DNA from: Argyresthia goedartella
Taxonomy: Eukaryota > Arthropoda > Insecta > Lepidoptera > Argyresthiidae
DNA: 64,000 bases
NCBI GenBank assembly: GCA_949825045.1
Contig: OX463809.1
Coordinates: 3,561,501-3,625,500, forward strand
Direction of reading: 5' to 3'
Of the stretch, positions 50,496-61,100 are shown piece by piece. The number at the start of each line of letters is the position of its first letter. The first letter of the stretch is position 1. The position numbers and the translations under genes were made by a program. The notes under the pieces are model-generated. The model searched no databases. It saw only the letters and a list, made by a program, of their open reading frames with translations, and was not told the origin of the DNA.

Positions 50496-50615
50496 ACCAT
50501 AAGAGTTGGTATTAGGCCTCCTTCGTCTGTCCACTGCCTCACTGTTCTGCCCTCGTGTGAAATTAGCATATGCATGGATGGATGGACGATCCAGATTCAA
50601 AACGAACGCTATTAT
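50496..50615. repeat. Dispersed repeat, copy 2 (inverted partner at 44208-44345)
   Basis: Reverse complement of copy 1, with the same landmarks. Probably two insertions of one non-autonomous element. Confidence 0.8.
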
Positions 50616-51198
50616 TGTTTTGTTAACGCTAGTGTTGTCTGGGCAAGCAAGGGAAATGTGAGCGTGTACTTCCAGCAAAAAAGGTCGGAGTTTCGAAATT
50701 CTGAATATGCAAATAATTAGAGCTCTATTAGAAAAATTTGTGCCCGAAATATGAAATTTGTGCTCCCACGGGATTTAGAGATAAATGTCATAAACACATT
50801 CTGCTGGGAGAACGTTCCCCTAGCATTTCTTTTTTTAAAAGAGACTTAGCTCAATGAAATCTGTAGGGTATGTATGTAGCTTATATTTGTGCATAAATGT
50901 GCTCGAAGTGGGGAATTTGTGCCTCGCTGGGGCCACACTATCGCGATAACGCGAAGATTTGCGCTGTCGAGACACGTCTGGCTAAAGAATTTGTCATATC
51001 GCGAAACATCTTCGCGAATACGAATGCTCTTCGCGCCGCTGTCGGTAAATTGCCACACATCAAAGGGTTTTGTAGCGACACCGTCGTGCGTTTGGCTACA
51101 TTTCCGCGCGCTTTAGTTGACATACGTAGTATCTTATATGTCTGTGTAGTTAACTACGAGACGCCGAGCCGTTTAAACGTGTTTCATTGAACTTGTAA

Positions 51199-51345
51199 AT
51201 CAAGGATTGGAGTAATGAGAGGATATTGGAATTCATACAAAATTATGAATGTGAACCAGTTTTATGGAACCCGCAAGAGCCAAACCACAAGAAAAAACAT
51301 TTGAATTACGACGCATGGGTGAGAATTAAAGCTAATTTAAGCTAG
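51199..51345 (+). pseudogene. MADF-domain fragment
   Basis: An open stretch reads IKDWSNERILEFIQNYECEP, then LWNPQEPNHKKK and LNYDAWVRI, the N-terminal half of a MADF (Myb/SANT-like) domain. GCATGG|GTGAGA is a plausible donor inside it. The second half is not found. MADF proteins accompany Harbinger-type transposons or act as host DNA-binding factors; which applies here is unclear. Confidence 0.6.
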
Positions 51346-51354
51346 CCTGTTACG

Positions 51355-51855
51355 GTGGAGGAACTAGAAGCAAAAATGAAATCCCTACAATTCGAATCCT
51401 TGACTCCACCTTCAACTGCAAATGACTCTCCATCACTTGACCTTCCTGCTGACCCGACTGTCATGGAACCCCCTCTTGTTTCTCAAACTTCTGTCCGGAC
51501 CCATACCCCGTATCCTCCACCACCACCTCAATCTTTCCCTCCAACTAACGTCTTCAAGGATCTGAAAAGACACACCTTCAATGTTAAAAGCTGTCCAAGA
51601 TCCTTTCTTCAAAAACTTGAAGAATATAGCTTAGCTCGTGGCTTGTCCAAGGACTTGTTGATTTCTCAGGCGTTCGAAATTTTCACCGACAATGCCCTTC
51701 ATTGGTTCAGATTTAAATATAATCAGAATCCAAACTTAACTTGGAACGAACTTTCTTCTTTACTAATCAAAGACTTTGGTGCAGAAAAGGTGAAGAAGGG
51801 TGAAGAAGAACTTTTACGTTGGGCGCCAAAATGTCGTGTAGCGACAAGAACCTAA
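51355..51855 (+). pseudogene. Retrotransposon gag fragment, 166 codons
   Basis: A Pro-rich N-terminus (about residues 15-65) is followed by a capsid-like segment (SFLQKLEEYSLARGLSKDLL, FTDNALHWFRFKY, LTWNELSSLLIKDF). The frame then runs into the PBS/LTR junction at about 51820, so the true C-terminus is missing. The gag reads plus, whereas the adjoining LTR appears to read minus, so two elements are joined here. Confidence 0.65.
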
Positions 51856-52606
51856 CCAGAACCTAACAAGAAACAACAACCAGAATAAAATTTAGAAATG
51901 ACAGTTTATTATGTTGATTTACAATGATTATTTAAAAAAAAATGATATGAGGATGAGGATGAATGAGGTGACGCAGGTTTTAAAAGATACAGGTACAAAA
52001 GATATAAAAAGGGGAGCGAAGGACACGGAGAGTAGGAGGGCAGAACAGGGAGCACGCGGCGGTGGTGCCCGGAGCCTGGAGTAGTTGCGAGTAGTTGGAG
52101 ATCCGGAGGTGGCTTGAAGGCAGCAGCACGTCAGGGTATAGATGGATGGAGACGGCAGCACGTCAGGGTATAGGTGGTTGGAGACGGCAGCACGTCAGGG
52201 TATAGTTGATTGGAGACGGCAGCACGTCAGGGTATAGGTGGTTGGAGACGGCAGTAAGGCAGCAGCAGCAAACAGTAGGCGACTCAGCAGAGGCTCGCAG
52301 GATCCCGGGGCAGTGCGGCCCCGGGATAAGGCCTTTAGGTGATGCTTCCTCTTCAAGAGCTGAAGCGAGACTCTTTTTCCGATTTCAGCAATGTTCCGCT
52401 CTTATACCCTTTTTGGAGTTCTAAAATTTTCTTTAAATTTTCATCGTTATCTGACGAAAATTTAAAGAACTGTCAATTTATTTATAAACTGACTAACATC
52501 ACAACCAATGAAAAAGAAACATTAAAATATTGGATATGTGCATATTCTCTTTTATTTTATTCCCAAATACACATAATAGGTCGCCTGCGCTTATAAGTAT
52601 GCAACA
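51832..52606 (-). repeat. Putative solo or 5' LTR with internal 34-bp repeats
   Basis: On the minus strand it would start TGTTGCATAC and end TACACGACA. Directly inside is TGGCGCCCAACGT, a common retrotransposon primer-binding-site form. No partner LTR lies in the window and the outer limit is inferred only from TG...CA. Confidence 0.45.
52125..52260. repeat. Tandem repeat, about 34-bp unit, four copies
   Basis: Unit landmark ACGGCAGCACGTCAGGGTAT followed by AGNTGNNTGGAG. It lies inside the putative LTR, close to CAG repeats (about 52259-52270). Confidence 0.85.
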
Positions 52607-53418
52607 TAGGCAGGATTCACTCGATTGGTATACTTTTGGGCAAAGGTATACTTCGGCATGTCGCATCTGAGCGCAAAGATTGTTATCTATGACAACTGAC
52701 AAACCCGCTCTCGTCAAGAGGCCGGGCACATATTTTTCATCTCTCATACTCTGAAAGTAGGTCATTGTTTATCTGAATAGCGGGTTGAAAGTGTGCGATG
52801 TCGCCCCTAGGGTTGAAAAGTATTAAAAAAACAATGACCAATGGCAATAACCTAAACAGCCACACTTCGTTAAACTAAATTGTTTTTTGAAGTTTATTGG
52901 TAGTTATTACGATAACTTTATCTAAAAAGTAGTAATTTAAGTCAATTCAAGTTATTAAAGCCATTTAGAAAATAAATAAATATATTAAACGCATTTTTTT
53001 ATATATTGTATTAATATTTATGCGCGGCGCGACGCAAAAATGGTCCACACACAAACAATATTTAAGGCTGGTCTACACTTGTTGAGCAACGGGAAAACCT
53101 GTACAACCGAATTTCAATATGTACATTTTGGACTACTTATCATTATAATACCTACTAATGTGAACAAAATAATTTTAGTACAATACTATTGCTTTAAATA
53201 ACATTAATTGCTTTATTTTTAGGTGATATACATACAATTACGCATTTTATTATTTCTATGACACCGATGAAACCGAATCAATGCCGCGTGAAAAAATAAG
53301 TGGTCTCTATGGTACCTACTTGAAAAAAGTTGCGCGTAAAAAAGCAAAAAAAGCGGGAAAGCGAGACGAGTGCAAAATTTAGTTTATATCTTTACAACGA
53401 ATTATACATTTTGCAAAA

Positions 53419-53527
53419 ATGAGTTCATCCAGCGATTTGGATATGGATTTAACGCCTTATTTAATTAGAAAAGAGGCTGAAATGGTTTTACAAAACCTTT
53501 TACCGGCAGTTTCGAAGGAGAGGTACA
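53419..53527 (+). pseudogene. Short first exon, product unknown
   Basis: ATG in AAAATGAG opens MSSSSDLDMDLTPYLIRKEA, ending in NLLPAVSKER before the donor GAGAG|GTACAT. The LLPxxSKERY-like ending recalls the N-terminus of insect transposon proteins (tyrosine-recombinase or zinc-finger type). No matching next exon can be proven. The ORF at 53994-54365 is one candidate. Confidence 0.4.
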
Positions 53528-53565
53528 TCCCCTTGTTACTCGTATATAACCGAGTTACATAACCA

Positions 53566-53726
53566 GCAATGTACAAGAATAAAATATTCTTCGTAGAAAA
53601 CCGGGTAATGTATTAAAAAATATTTTTTCTTTGCACATTACCGATAACATTTCCAGTTTTGTACGAGGATGTCAATATTCTTCCTACATTACCCGGTTTT
53701 GTACGAAGAATATTTTATCCTTGTAC
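53566..53726. mobile_element. MITE of about 160 bp with 45-bp inverted ends
   Basis: Arms at about 53566-53612 and 53678-53726 (landmarks AAAATATTCTTCGTA and AAACCGGGTAATGTA) are inverted and nearly identical. Each arm itself contains a palindromic TACAAG...CTTCGTA unit. Confidence 0.8.
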
Positions 53727-53993
53727 AAAACCAAGGAGTTTCTCCGAGTAAATAATAAATAAAAACCTAGCTACTGCTCTGCAGTTTAAAAACATTCACA
53801 AAACCTGAGCTATCGATGTGAAACCGTGGACACACCATACGCTTATATGTATTGACTGTTAATGTTATATACTCTTTAGTAACAATTAATAAAACAATTA
53901 CATGTTTTTCTACCTGTCACTGTGACTAGTATTATTTATTATTAATATTCTAGCAAATTAATCACTGCTTGGTTCTAGCAAATTAAAAGATAT

Positions 53994-54365
53994 TTGAACG
54001 TTAATCGAAAATACCGGAAAAATGTCGGGACGCAATGGAATAAACAATTTTGGACTATAGCGGACGCCCGAAATAATAGGTGTTTGTGTATTTCCCGGAT
54101 GCACCCGAAAGGATTTCGGGGAAGTTTCCAGTGTAAAAAAAACAACTTCCTTAGCAAGCTGAATTTTTTGATATCTCGAGGAACGAATGTCTGCAAGTAT
54201 CATTGCACAGTTGGCGAAGACGAATGGACGGAAGTTTTCGAGTCGCCCAACAACTGTTCGGATTTTGGCACCAGCCACGCAGAGTCCATTGCTGACCTTC
54301 TTAGGTTTTCCTTAAATATGGTCCATGACGTGGTGTGGAAAATGCTGGGCGATGTTTTGGAGTAA
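53994..54365 (+). CDS. Open frame of 123 codons, hypothetical
   Basis: Open from the TTG at 53994 (the upstream end is probably a splice acceptor, TTCTAG near 53977) to TAA at 54363. It is followed by several AATAAA-like signals. The peptide has spaced Cys (RNNRCLCISRMH, SFQCKKN, VCKYHC) and an acidic EDEWTEVFESP. Long minus-strand frames overlap it, so coding status is doubtful. It points tail to tail at the MULE gene across a later LINE insertion. Confidence 0.35.
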   Translation: MNVNRKYRKNVGTQWNKQFWTIADARNNRCLCISRMHPKGFRGSFQCKKNNFLSKLNFLISRGTNVCKYHCTVGEDEWTEVFESPNNCSDFGTSHAESIADLLRFSLNMVHDVVWKMLGDVLE

Positions 54366-55632
54366 ATAATAAAATAAAATAAAGTAAATAATTTTTTTAT
54401 TTTAAAATTTATGAAATAAAACGAGTGGCGTTTGTGTTGCCGGACCGAACGGACGTGTCCCCCCGAGATCTCCCAAACGCATTTAAACAAACAATAGTTT
54501 TCATCCCCGGCGCGCGCCTTTTGTTCTGCCTCCGGAGGCCCGAAAACGAGCCTGGATTATAGGCTGGCTTATACCGCGTGTTTCTGTAAGGGTTACCTGG
54601 GGAATGTGCGCGATCCATCTAGGCACCCCATCTGTGCAATACCACGCATTTCAGTGATTGTGATGATACTAGTGCGGTCAAGTGTAATGAATGCCCAGAG
54701 AACTGCGCGATACTCTTAGGCATCTCATCTGTGCAAGGCCTAGGATTTATTCTAGGCCAGGTGCACGTCTGAGCCACGCAGCGACAGGCCGGCAGCGAGC
54801 GACGCCTACGCAACACACCCTCAACGCTACTGCCTCCACCACCACCGCCGCTAAACACACCAACCTGGTGAGATCATTCCGATTAGGACATCATTGATAG
54901 TGATTACCTACCTCTAACTTTATTTCTCTCAGCACCACTCGCCGCCTGACAATAATAAACCACCACTTACCGCGGCCGCGGTCGCCCCTATTGACTAAGG
55001 CATAATCACATTTATAGGTGCGTCATAGACAGGATATAACAATTCCCTACCTACGCAATATCAAAATCAACTAATAAAACATTATTATAGCTACATATAC
55101 TTATATTGCTTTGCCTGAAAATAAATTCGAGATAATTCTCCTCGAGATTTATTTTCTCCTCATCTTCGAAAGACCATTCAAAACAGTCATTAACAATAAC
55201 CATCCACTAAACCCTGAAACTCAGTGAATAAGCCAACCCAAAACTTAACAATCCTAGAATTATTTTTATGTAGCTAAACTGCAAATATACTAAACCCGAC
55301 AATAAACAAAAACTAAACAAGTGCATGCCATAAAAAGGCCATCTCACCAAACTCCCAGAAACTAGACAAAACAATTGACTGCTATTTAGGAACAATTGAA
55401 AAAGCTTCGAAGCACAAAAGGCTCACAACGTTCCCTCAAACATCTGGCACCCATTCTATGGTGTCAGCCCATCTTGGAAATACCGGGAAACATTAGAATA
55501 AAAATAGATCGTAAAAAGCCAAACAGCGTCTCCCATCATACCGGCCGTACACCTCTTAGAAACAACCCACACACACACACATTCATATTAGCTAAAATAC
55601 CATGAGGCTTTCTGCTGTAGTAATATCTCACA

Positions 55633-56166
55633 ATGGAAACTCTACCAATGCCCAGAGATGGAAACTGCCTGTTCCATGCAATTGCAGACCAAATCAACCA
55701 TCTGTTTGGAGCGACATTCAACCATACCCACATCAGAAGCGACTTAGCTAGATACGTGAAAGCTAACAGCAATTATCCACGCATCAAACATGCGATCGAC
55801 GCACCAAACGCAGAAGCTTTCACTGAGTACATAAAAAATCTCCACATACAGGGCACGTGGGGCGGTGAAGAAATTATCATAGCAGCCGCGGAGTTCTACG
55901 TAATAAGTGTAGCGATCCATCAACAAAATGGCCCATCAATCGTATATAGCCCCCAACAAGAATATAACTCAGTCGGAACTATCAACTTGACCTTTTCCGA
56001 CAGCCACTACGACAGCGCATACATAATAGAGCCCCAAAACGTAATCAACAACCTATCAACAACCAGTCAAATCTACATCGCAGCATCTCACTTTTCCCAT
56101 ACCAAAATACAGCGCGACTACCAAAGTACCCTCAAGTTCCACCCGCCCCAAAAACAGATAATATGA
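55633..56166 (+). CDS. OTU-type cysteine protease domain of a LINE
   Basis: 177 codons. The catalytic Asp-Cys pair is in PRDGNCLFHAIADQ (Asp9, Cys12). The late motifs are GTWGGEEIIIAAAEFY (about 74-89) and NLTFSDSHYDSAY with the catalytic His125. OTU domains cleave ubiquitin chains in cellular proteins; in retroelements their role is unknown, perhaps polyprotein processing or evading degradation. This copy keeps all catalytic residues but ends before any endonuclease. Confidence 0.8.
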   Translation: METLPMPRDGNCLFHAIADQINHLFGATFNHTHIRSDLARYVKANSNYPRIKHAIDAPNAEAFTEYIKNLHIQGTWGGEEIIIAAAEFYVISVAIHQQNGPSIVYSPQQEYNSVGTINLTFSDSHYDSAYIIEPQNVINNLSTTSQIYIAASHFSHTKIQRDYQSTLKFHPPQKQII

Positions 56167-57053
56167 TAGCGGTAAATCTAAACACCTTCCCCCGGCCTAC
56201 CCAAAATGCACAACTCAAGATAAGATGACCAATGACTTTGATACTTACCGTACCGACACATACACTCACACGCCACAAACACATGCATCCCCCTCCGCCG
56301 GGTCAGATACAACCGGGTACTTCATCTTTAGGGCCTTGTTCACGGACTGAACCTGGACCCGAGTCACGGACCTAACTAATATGCACTAATAAAGTGAATT
56401 GAAGTAGGTGATATCAGTGCAATGAGTCTCACTAGCTGAGCAACAACCTGGTGAGATCGCTGCGATTATGATAGCCCTAACTCAGATCAAAAGGCAGAAC
56501 GAACTCTATATCTGGCAGGTAACCCCCTTCGTAATGCTAAATACCATTTCATAAACAGATACCACGCTCGCTTCAAATTACTACGCCAACTCCAAACTAT
56601 TCCACAGGCACAGTGCCGTACTAGTAGGTAGGAGATAGGTACACCTAAATACAAAACTAGGCAGGAACCTACCCAATAACAGTAAAACAAAACTTAACCA
56701 TTTCTAACTTTATCCGGTCCGACAAGCCCACAAAAATAAAACAATAATGCAAGCCCGTCTACTACATAACTGCATATTCTGAGAAATAGCGAGAAACAGC
56801 AAACAATTGCACATCATAAAAGGATCATTTCACCATCTTCCAGAAAACAACTTCCACTGATGAACAATAACAACAATAAAATCGGAGACTTTTTGTCCTA
56901 AGCGGCTCTCTACCGAGAATAAGGGCGCACGAAGATACGCACAAACTTTGACAATCGCAACCCGTACGATCTGTTAATCGTAGACAAAGGTAGTTCAAAT
57001 AAATCACGCTATCTCTAAGTTCTTTCTTTCAACAACATCCCAAGAAGATAACC

Positions 57054-57791
57054 TAATGGAAGCCTTACCAACGCTGAGATGGTAACTGCCTATTCACCGT
57101 AATTGCTGACCAAATTAATCACCTATGTCAATTAATATGCAACCACACTCACATTCGTAAGGACCTAGTTAAATATGTAGAAGAAAACGGCGATGAACAG
57201 AACAAAGCTCGCAATCACTGAGCCTGAAATCCTTAACAACTCAACACTGAAAATCTACGCAATTACGGTACTTGGGCTGGAGAGGAGATTATAATACCAG
57301 CTGCCGAATACTTTCTACTTAACGCAACAATCCACCAGCAAAATACACCATCGCTCACATTCACGCCCAAGAATCCAGCGGATGCAGTGAAATCTATCAA
57401 CCTCAACGTCACAGGACACCACTACGACAGCGTTTACTTGCTTGAATCGCCAAATTTACCCACGGATCAATCAACCGATAACCAAACTGATAACACTATA
57501 CTTTCGCCGATACTTAATGCAACACCCATGACCTCCTCAGGGTCAACCATAACATCAACAGAAGACATCCCAGACAACACCGGATATACGATGATACGAA
57601 ACAGCCCCATATTTAAACCACAAGTCACATGCGAGCGTATGCGCATTGCTACTTGGAAGGTTAGAGGATGCGCCGAAATAACTAAAAGACTCAACATTGA
57701 CGCGGAATTGACTAACAAAAACATACACATAGCCTATATACAGGAAACAAACATGATACATATGTCAAAACACTATCTCTGGTATCTGTAG
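57054..57791 (+). pseudogene. Second OTU copy fused to an endonuclease start, broken
   Basis: A one-base loss separates MEALPTL from DGNCLFTVIADQI, and a stop follows near 57218. The domain end is recognisable (EEIIIPAAEYF, VTGHHYDSVYLLES). After a Ser/Thr linker comes RIATWKVRGCAEITKRL then IQETNM, the first strand and helix of an APE endonuclease. This shows the domain order OTU then endonuclease. The rest of the endonuclease and the RT core are missing. Confidence 0.75.
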
Positions 57792-57904
57792 ATATGCTCG
57801 CATTGGACAAGACGCTATAAAGAAATACAGGAAAAAGGGAATTATAGGAACAAACCTCCTTCACAATATTGCACACAAATATTTTAAAAGTTACATCAAA
57901 AGAA

Positions 57905-58375
57905 AATGCATGTACAAGGGCGAGCTTGTCTCTAAAAAGAGATTTCTTCCAGCAAAACAAGGCATTACAGGAATTGCTATCATAAAAGGGTAGGCAGTGC
58001 ACAATAATTACTATAACTAAAATGCCTAGGAATAAATTAAAATATCTGTAAAATACAGATAGCAAATACGAAATAATTACCGATATATACATAAACCTTA
58101 CATATAATAAAATAAATACAATAACTTTTACGAAAGAGACATGTAGAGCTCTTTGATATGTTTCATAAAAGAAAAAAGAGTCGGACTGTCTCTTATAGTG
58201 CAAAGAGGTGCGTTCCAGAGTCGGACCGCCCGCAACCTGAAAGAGCGTTTATACGCAGCGCTGCTATGCCGCGGAGTAACTAAAAGTGAATAATTAAATA
58301 TCATCGGAGAACTGCTCATGGCAAACTTAAAAGTAGAAAGACGAAAATTCTTATGAGACCCATAAACAACCAGTG
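57905..58375 (-). pseudogene. CR1/Jockey-like LINE 3' end inserted in the OTU LINE
   Basis: The minus strand reads LLVTPRHSSAAYKRSFRLRA, RLWNAPLCTIRDSPTLFSFM and HIKELYMSLS, the ORF2 C-terminus, then the 3' UTR ending GGCGAGCTTGTC... (plus orientation). Same family as 39345-39690. Confidence 0.8.
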
Positions 58376-58384
58376 AATTGGACG

Positions 58385-59160
58385 TAGTTCCAATACGAAC
58401 CGTAAACGAAATCAAATATCTCGGCACATATATTACGGCAGGACATAGGACACAATAAAAAAGAGGTGCCGGCAAGCCATATGCAATTCCAAGGCCCTAA
58501 TGCATTTTATAAAGAAATCCAACATAGACTGAAATATAGTGCGCCTGATTTACAAAATGGTCATTGCACTGTTTATAAAATTCGGACAAAAAGCGGCAAC
58601 CCTCACTAAAGCAAACAGTTGACAGTCAGTATATGAACGCCTGATCCTCAGAGACATGTTTGAGAACGCCAGAAGCTATCCAAGATACCACAAAATTCAT
58701 GACCCACTACAGGGCAAAACGATAACCAAACGAATCAAAAACCACCGGATATGTTACTATACATATTCTGCGACGCCCACAACAGCACTTACTACACGCT
58801 CCATTCAAATACGAAGCAAGGAAGAAGAAAGTGGGCCGACTTATATACACCTGGAAAGATTTCCTTAAGCATGACATAAAATACTACGGTGAAGAACACA
58901 GTTACTGGACAGAATCATCACACAACAGGGACGAAGTCAGGATGGCCTAGAGGCAAATATACCGTATCCCAGAAACAGACAGCAAAAGCGAAACTGGGAA
59001 CTTACCGGATAACCCAAACGAACACGACTCAGGAAACTCAACTATTAACAATAACTGAAAATAGAAGGAAAACAAGAACTTGAAGAAAACAACAGCTGCT
59101 CTCCAAATCCCACATCCTCCCCATTCCACATATCCTATATTGGCTTCAGGCTGAAGAGTC
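58385..59160 (+). pseudogene. C-terminal RT region of the OTU LINE, broken
   Basis: TVNEIKYLGTYITAGHRTQ is the post-catalytic LINE segment. Later pieces include SVYERLILRDMFENARSYPR and RIPETDSKSETGNLPDNPNE, with stops and frame changes between. It leads to the 3' tail near 59281. Confidence 0.65.
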
Positions 59161-59552
59161 GGTCGATTGAATTCACTATCCTTCCCTTCCTACAGAGCAG
59201 GTCATTCCGCCCCCCCTCAAAACTTGTGCCCTCTGGTATGCCGGCCGAAAGACCGGAACAGGTTTAGAACCCTGGCTGGAGAAGCACCATTCATTCATTC
59301 ATTCATTTAAAATTTATGAAATAAAACAAAACAATCCATTTTTGGTAAACTGAAATAGGTAACACCATACACCTAAAATAATCTATAACTATATGCTTAT
59401 TACTTTAACATAAGCATACCTAATTCTATAATAAAAACAGTGAGGTCATTATATAAATGGGCATATTTTTTCGAGACAATGTCCTGTCGTTATGGAATGG
59501 TTTTCCAACTGAGAAACAGCTCTATTTATCCGAATGTTAACTTGGATGTCAT

Positions 59553-60494
59553 TCAGCATTTTCTTTTAAAGTGAAAATTTTGGTTGAACTTGGACATAGA
59601 GACACCGTAAAATGTGGCGTCGTCATGTAATACCGATAATAGGTGTGGAAGTGTTGGATATGTACGACCAACAAATCTTTTCATTCTGGAATTCCACCCT
59701 TCTGCGTAGTTGGTAGTATGGTGCTGTTCTTGATGACAACACCATATCTTGCGATATTCTTTGTTCTTGATCCAGGTTCTGTACATGTATTTATTAAATT
59801 CAGTAACATTAGTGTTATTCGGACTCTCGCTTGGAATATATATCCAACCTTCCTCTATGTTTTCGATAGGTAAAATTGCTAGCCCTGCACAAAGACAAAC
59901 GTGTCGGTTATTGACTTTCGATGTTTTTTTAATTCCAAAAAGTCGGGCTTTTCGCATTAAGCTCTGGTAAAAATGAAAGTAGCAGCCCCGTACCATAATG
60001 TTTAGAAATATTTTTTTAATAGCATTTCTTGGTGCTATTTCGAAATCAAAAGTAAATTGATCGGCTTCCCATTCGGGGATTTGAGATTTTACCATGTGGA
60101 ATAATATTTCGTAAGTTAATTGCTTTTTATTTAACAGCAGGGCATAGACCAAAGGAATTATATTAGTCGATTCGTCGTCGCTACCTAAGTCACCGTAAAT
60201 TACATAGAGCTGATCGAAAGGCTGACAACACCCAAATGTTCCATCTGCGAAATATTTTTTACATTTAGTCATAAGTAGTCGTGCTTCTTTCGAGGCAAAC
60301 AATAATATTTTGTTATTGTCTTCATATTCTGCCAATATAAACGGTGGGAAATTTACTGGAATTTGGACCTCCGCGTGGTTCCGAAATACACTCTTTTCAA
60401 TTTCCTGAAACTTCTTCCTAGCGTTGTATAAACCAGTATGTATATTTGCAAATTTAGGCAACGGCACCAATAAATGCATACCTGAATTTTTCAA
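59553..60494 (-). CDS. MULE (Mutator-like) transposase core, 5'-truncated, about 313 codons
   Basis: DDE transposase of the MULE/Phantom type, often fused to a FLYWCH zinc finger, which is absent here. Motifs, counting the TTG at 60494 as 1: YFADGTF (Asp84), FTFDFEIAPRN (Asp150), CYFHFYQSL (Cys171-x2-His174) and NYAEGWNSRMK (Glu265). The first in-frame ATG is residue 6. TGCAG just upstream could be a splice acceptor. Another DNA element starts about 20 bp further upstream (60514) and probably removed the 5' exons. The frame is otherwise open to the stop at 59553. Confidence 0.85.
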   Translation of the reverse strand: MKNSGMHLLVPLPKFANIHTGLYNARKKFQEIEKSVFRNHAEVQIPVNFPPFILAEYEDNNKILLFASKEARLLMTKCKKYFADGTFGCCQPFDQLYVIYGDLGSDDESTNIIPLVYALLLNKKQLTYEILFHMVKSQIPEWEADQFTFDFEIAPRNAIKKIFLNIMVRGCYFHFYQSLMRKARLFGIKKTSKVNNRHVCLCAGLAILPIENIEEGWIYIPSESPNNTNVTEFNKYMYRTWIKNKEYRKIWCCHQEQHHTTNYAEGWNSRMKRFVGRTYPTLPHLLSVLHDDATFYGVSMSKFNQNFHFKRKC

Positions 60495-60513
60495 CCTGCA
60501 TGTTGATTCATTA

Positions 60514-60640
60514 TACAGGGTGACTTTTAATTAGCTGACCAAATTTCAGGGTTCTTTCAGGTACATTTCGGACGGTGTCAAAACACCGTTATGAAGTGGA
60601 TTACTCGAAACAAAAAAACTAAGATTAAAAAATAAAAAAT
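60514..60640 (+). mobile_element. End of a TIR transposon (TA plus CAGGGTGAC)
   Basis: TATACAGGGTGACTTTTAAT begins at a TA and resembles the end of the element at 1116. An internal palindrome CGGTGTCAAAACACCG follows near 60575. The other end was not located, so only the border is annotated. Confidence 0.45.
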
Positions 60641-61100
60641 ATATCCTCTTTTGCATAAATCCATCCATTAAGCCATTAAAAGTCATAAATTCTACACCTA
60701 TAAATTTGTATACGTTGAAACGTATAAACTCAAGTCAACCATTTTGAATTCAAGTGGGAAGGAAATATCAATTACTGCAGTTAGAAAGAGGAAGCACGTA
60801 TTGCGGACCATGGAGGAAATTTTCCGCCGCAATCAGTCTCTCACTCTTTATCTCTCTCTAACTAGTACAAAATCCCATCAATGTATACATTTGCCCGCGG
60901 CGCCCGAGCGCTCGCTCGCTCGATCGACCTACAACAGTTCATGCCTAGCCAGCGTAAGCGCCGCCCGCCGCCGCCGTGCGCGGCCGACACACCATTCATA
61001 CGAGTAAAACGACGAGTAAGCAGCTGTGTGCTAGCGAGATCTCAAGCTAACCTTGGTGAAGGGGGCGGAAACCCTAACTAACTCAAAATAAGTGCCGCTT

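Larger units (their letters stand above)
54423..59305 (+). mobile_element. LINE with OTU protease, rearranged, 22-bp target duplication
   Basis: Identical 22-bp sequences (containing AATTTATGAAATAAAAC) flank it at 54401-54422 and 59306-59327. The right end carries a CATT microsatellite tail typical of RTE-like LINEs. Inside are two diverged copies of the 5' half (54.7-56.2 and 56.3-57.8 kb), an endonuclease start, an inserted foreign LINE 3' end, and RT remnants. It cannot be autonomous. Confidence 0.85.

Noticed and set aside
50897..51190. Plus-strand ORF MCSKWGICASLGPHYRDNAK...
   Set aside because: Overlapping frames are open on both strands because of a CG-rich repeat segment; no recognisable domain.
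57712..58203. Minus-strand 163-codon hydrophobic ORF
   Set aside because: Spans the junction between the OTU LINE and an inserted LINE 3' end, so it is not a gene.
60744..61081. Two overlapping plus-strand ORFs rich in Ala, Arg and Pro
   Set aside because: Low-complexity GC-rich stretch (CTCGCTCGCTCG, CGCCGCCGCC); no supported start, splice sites or domain.
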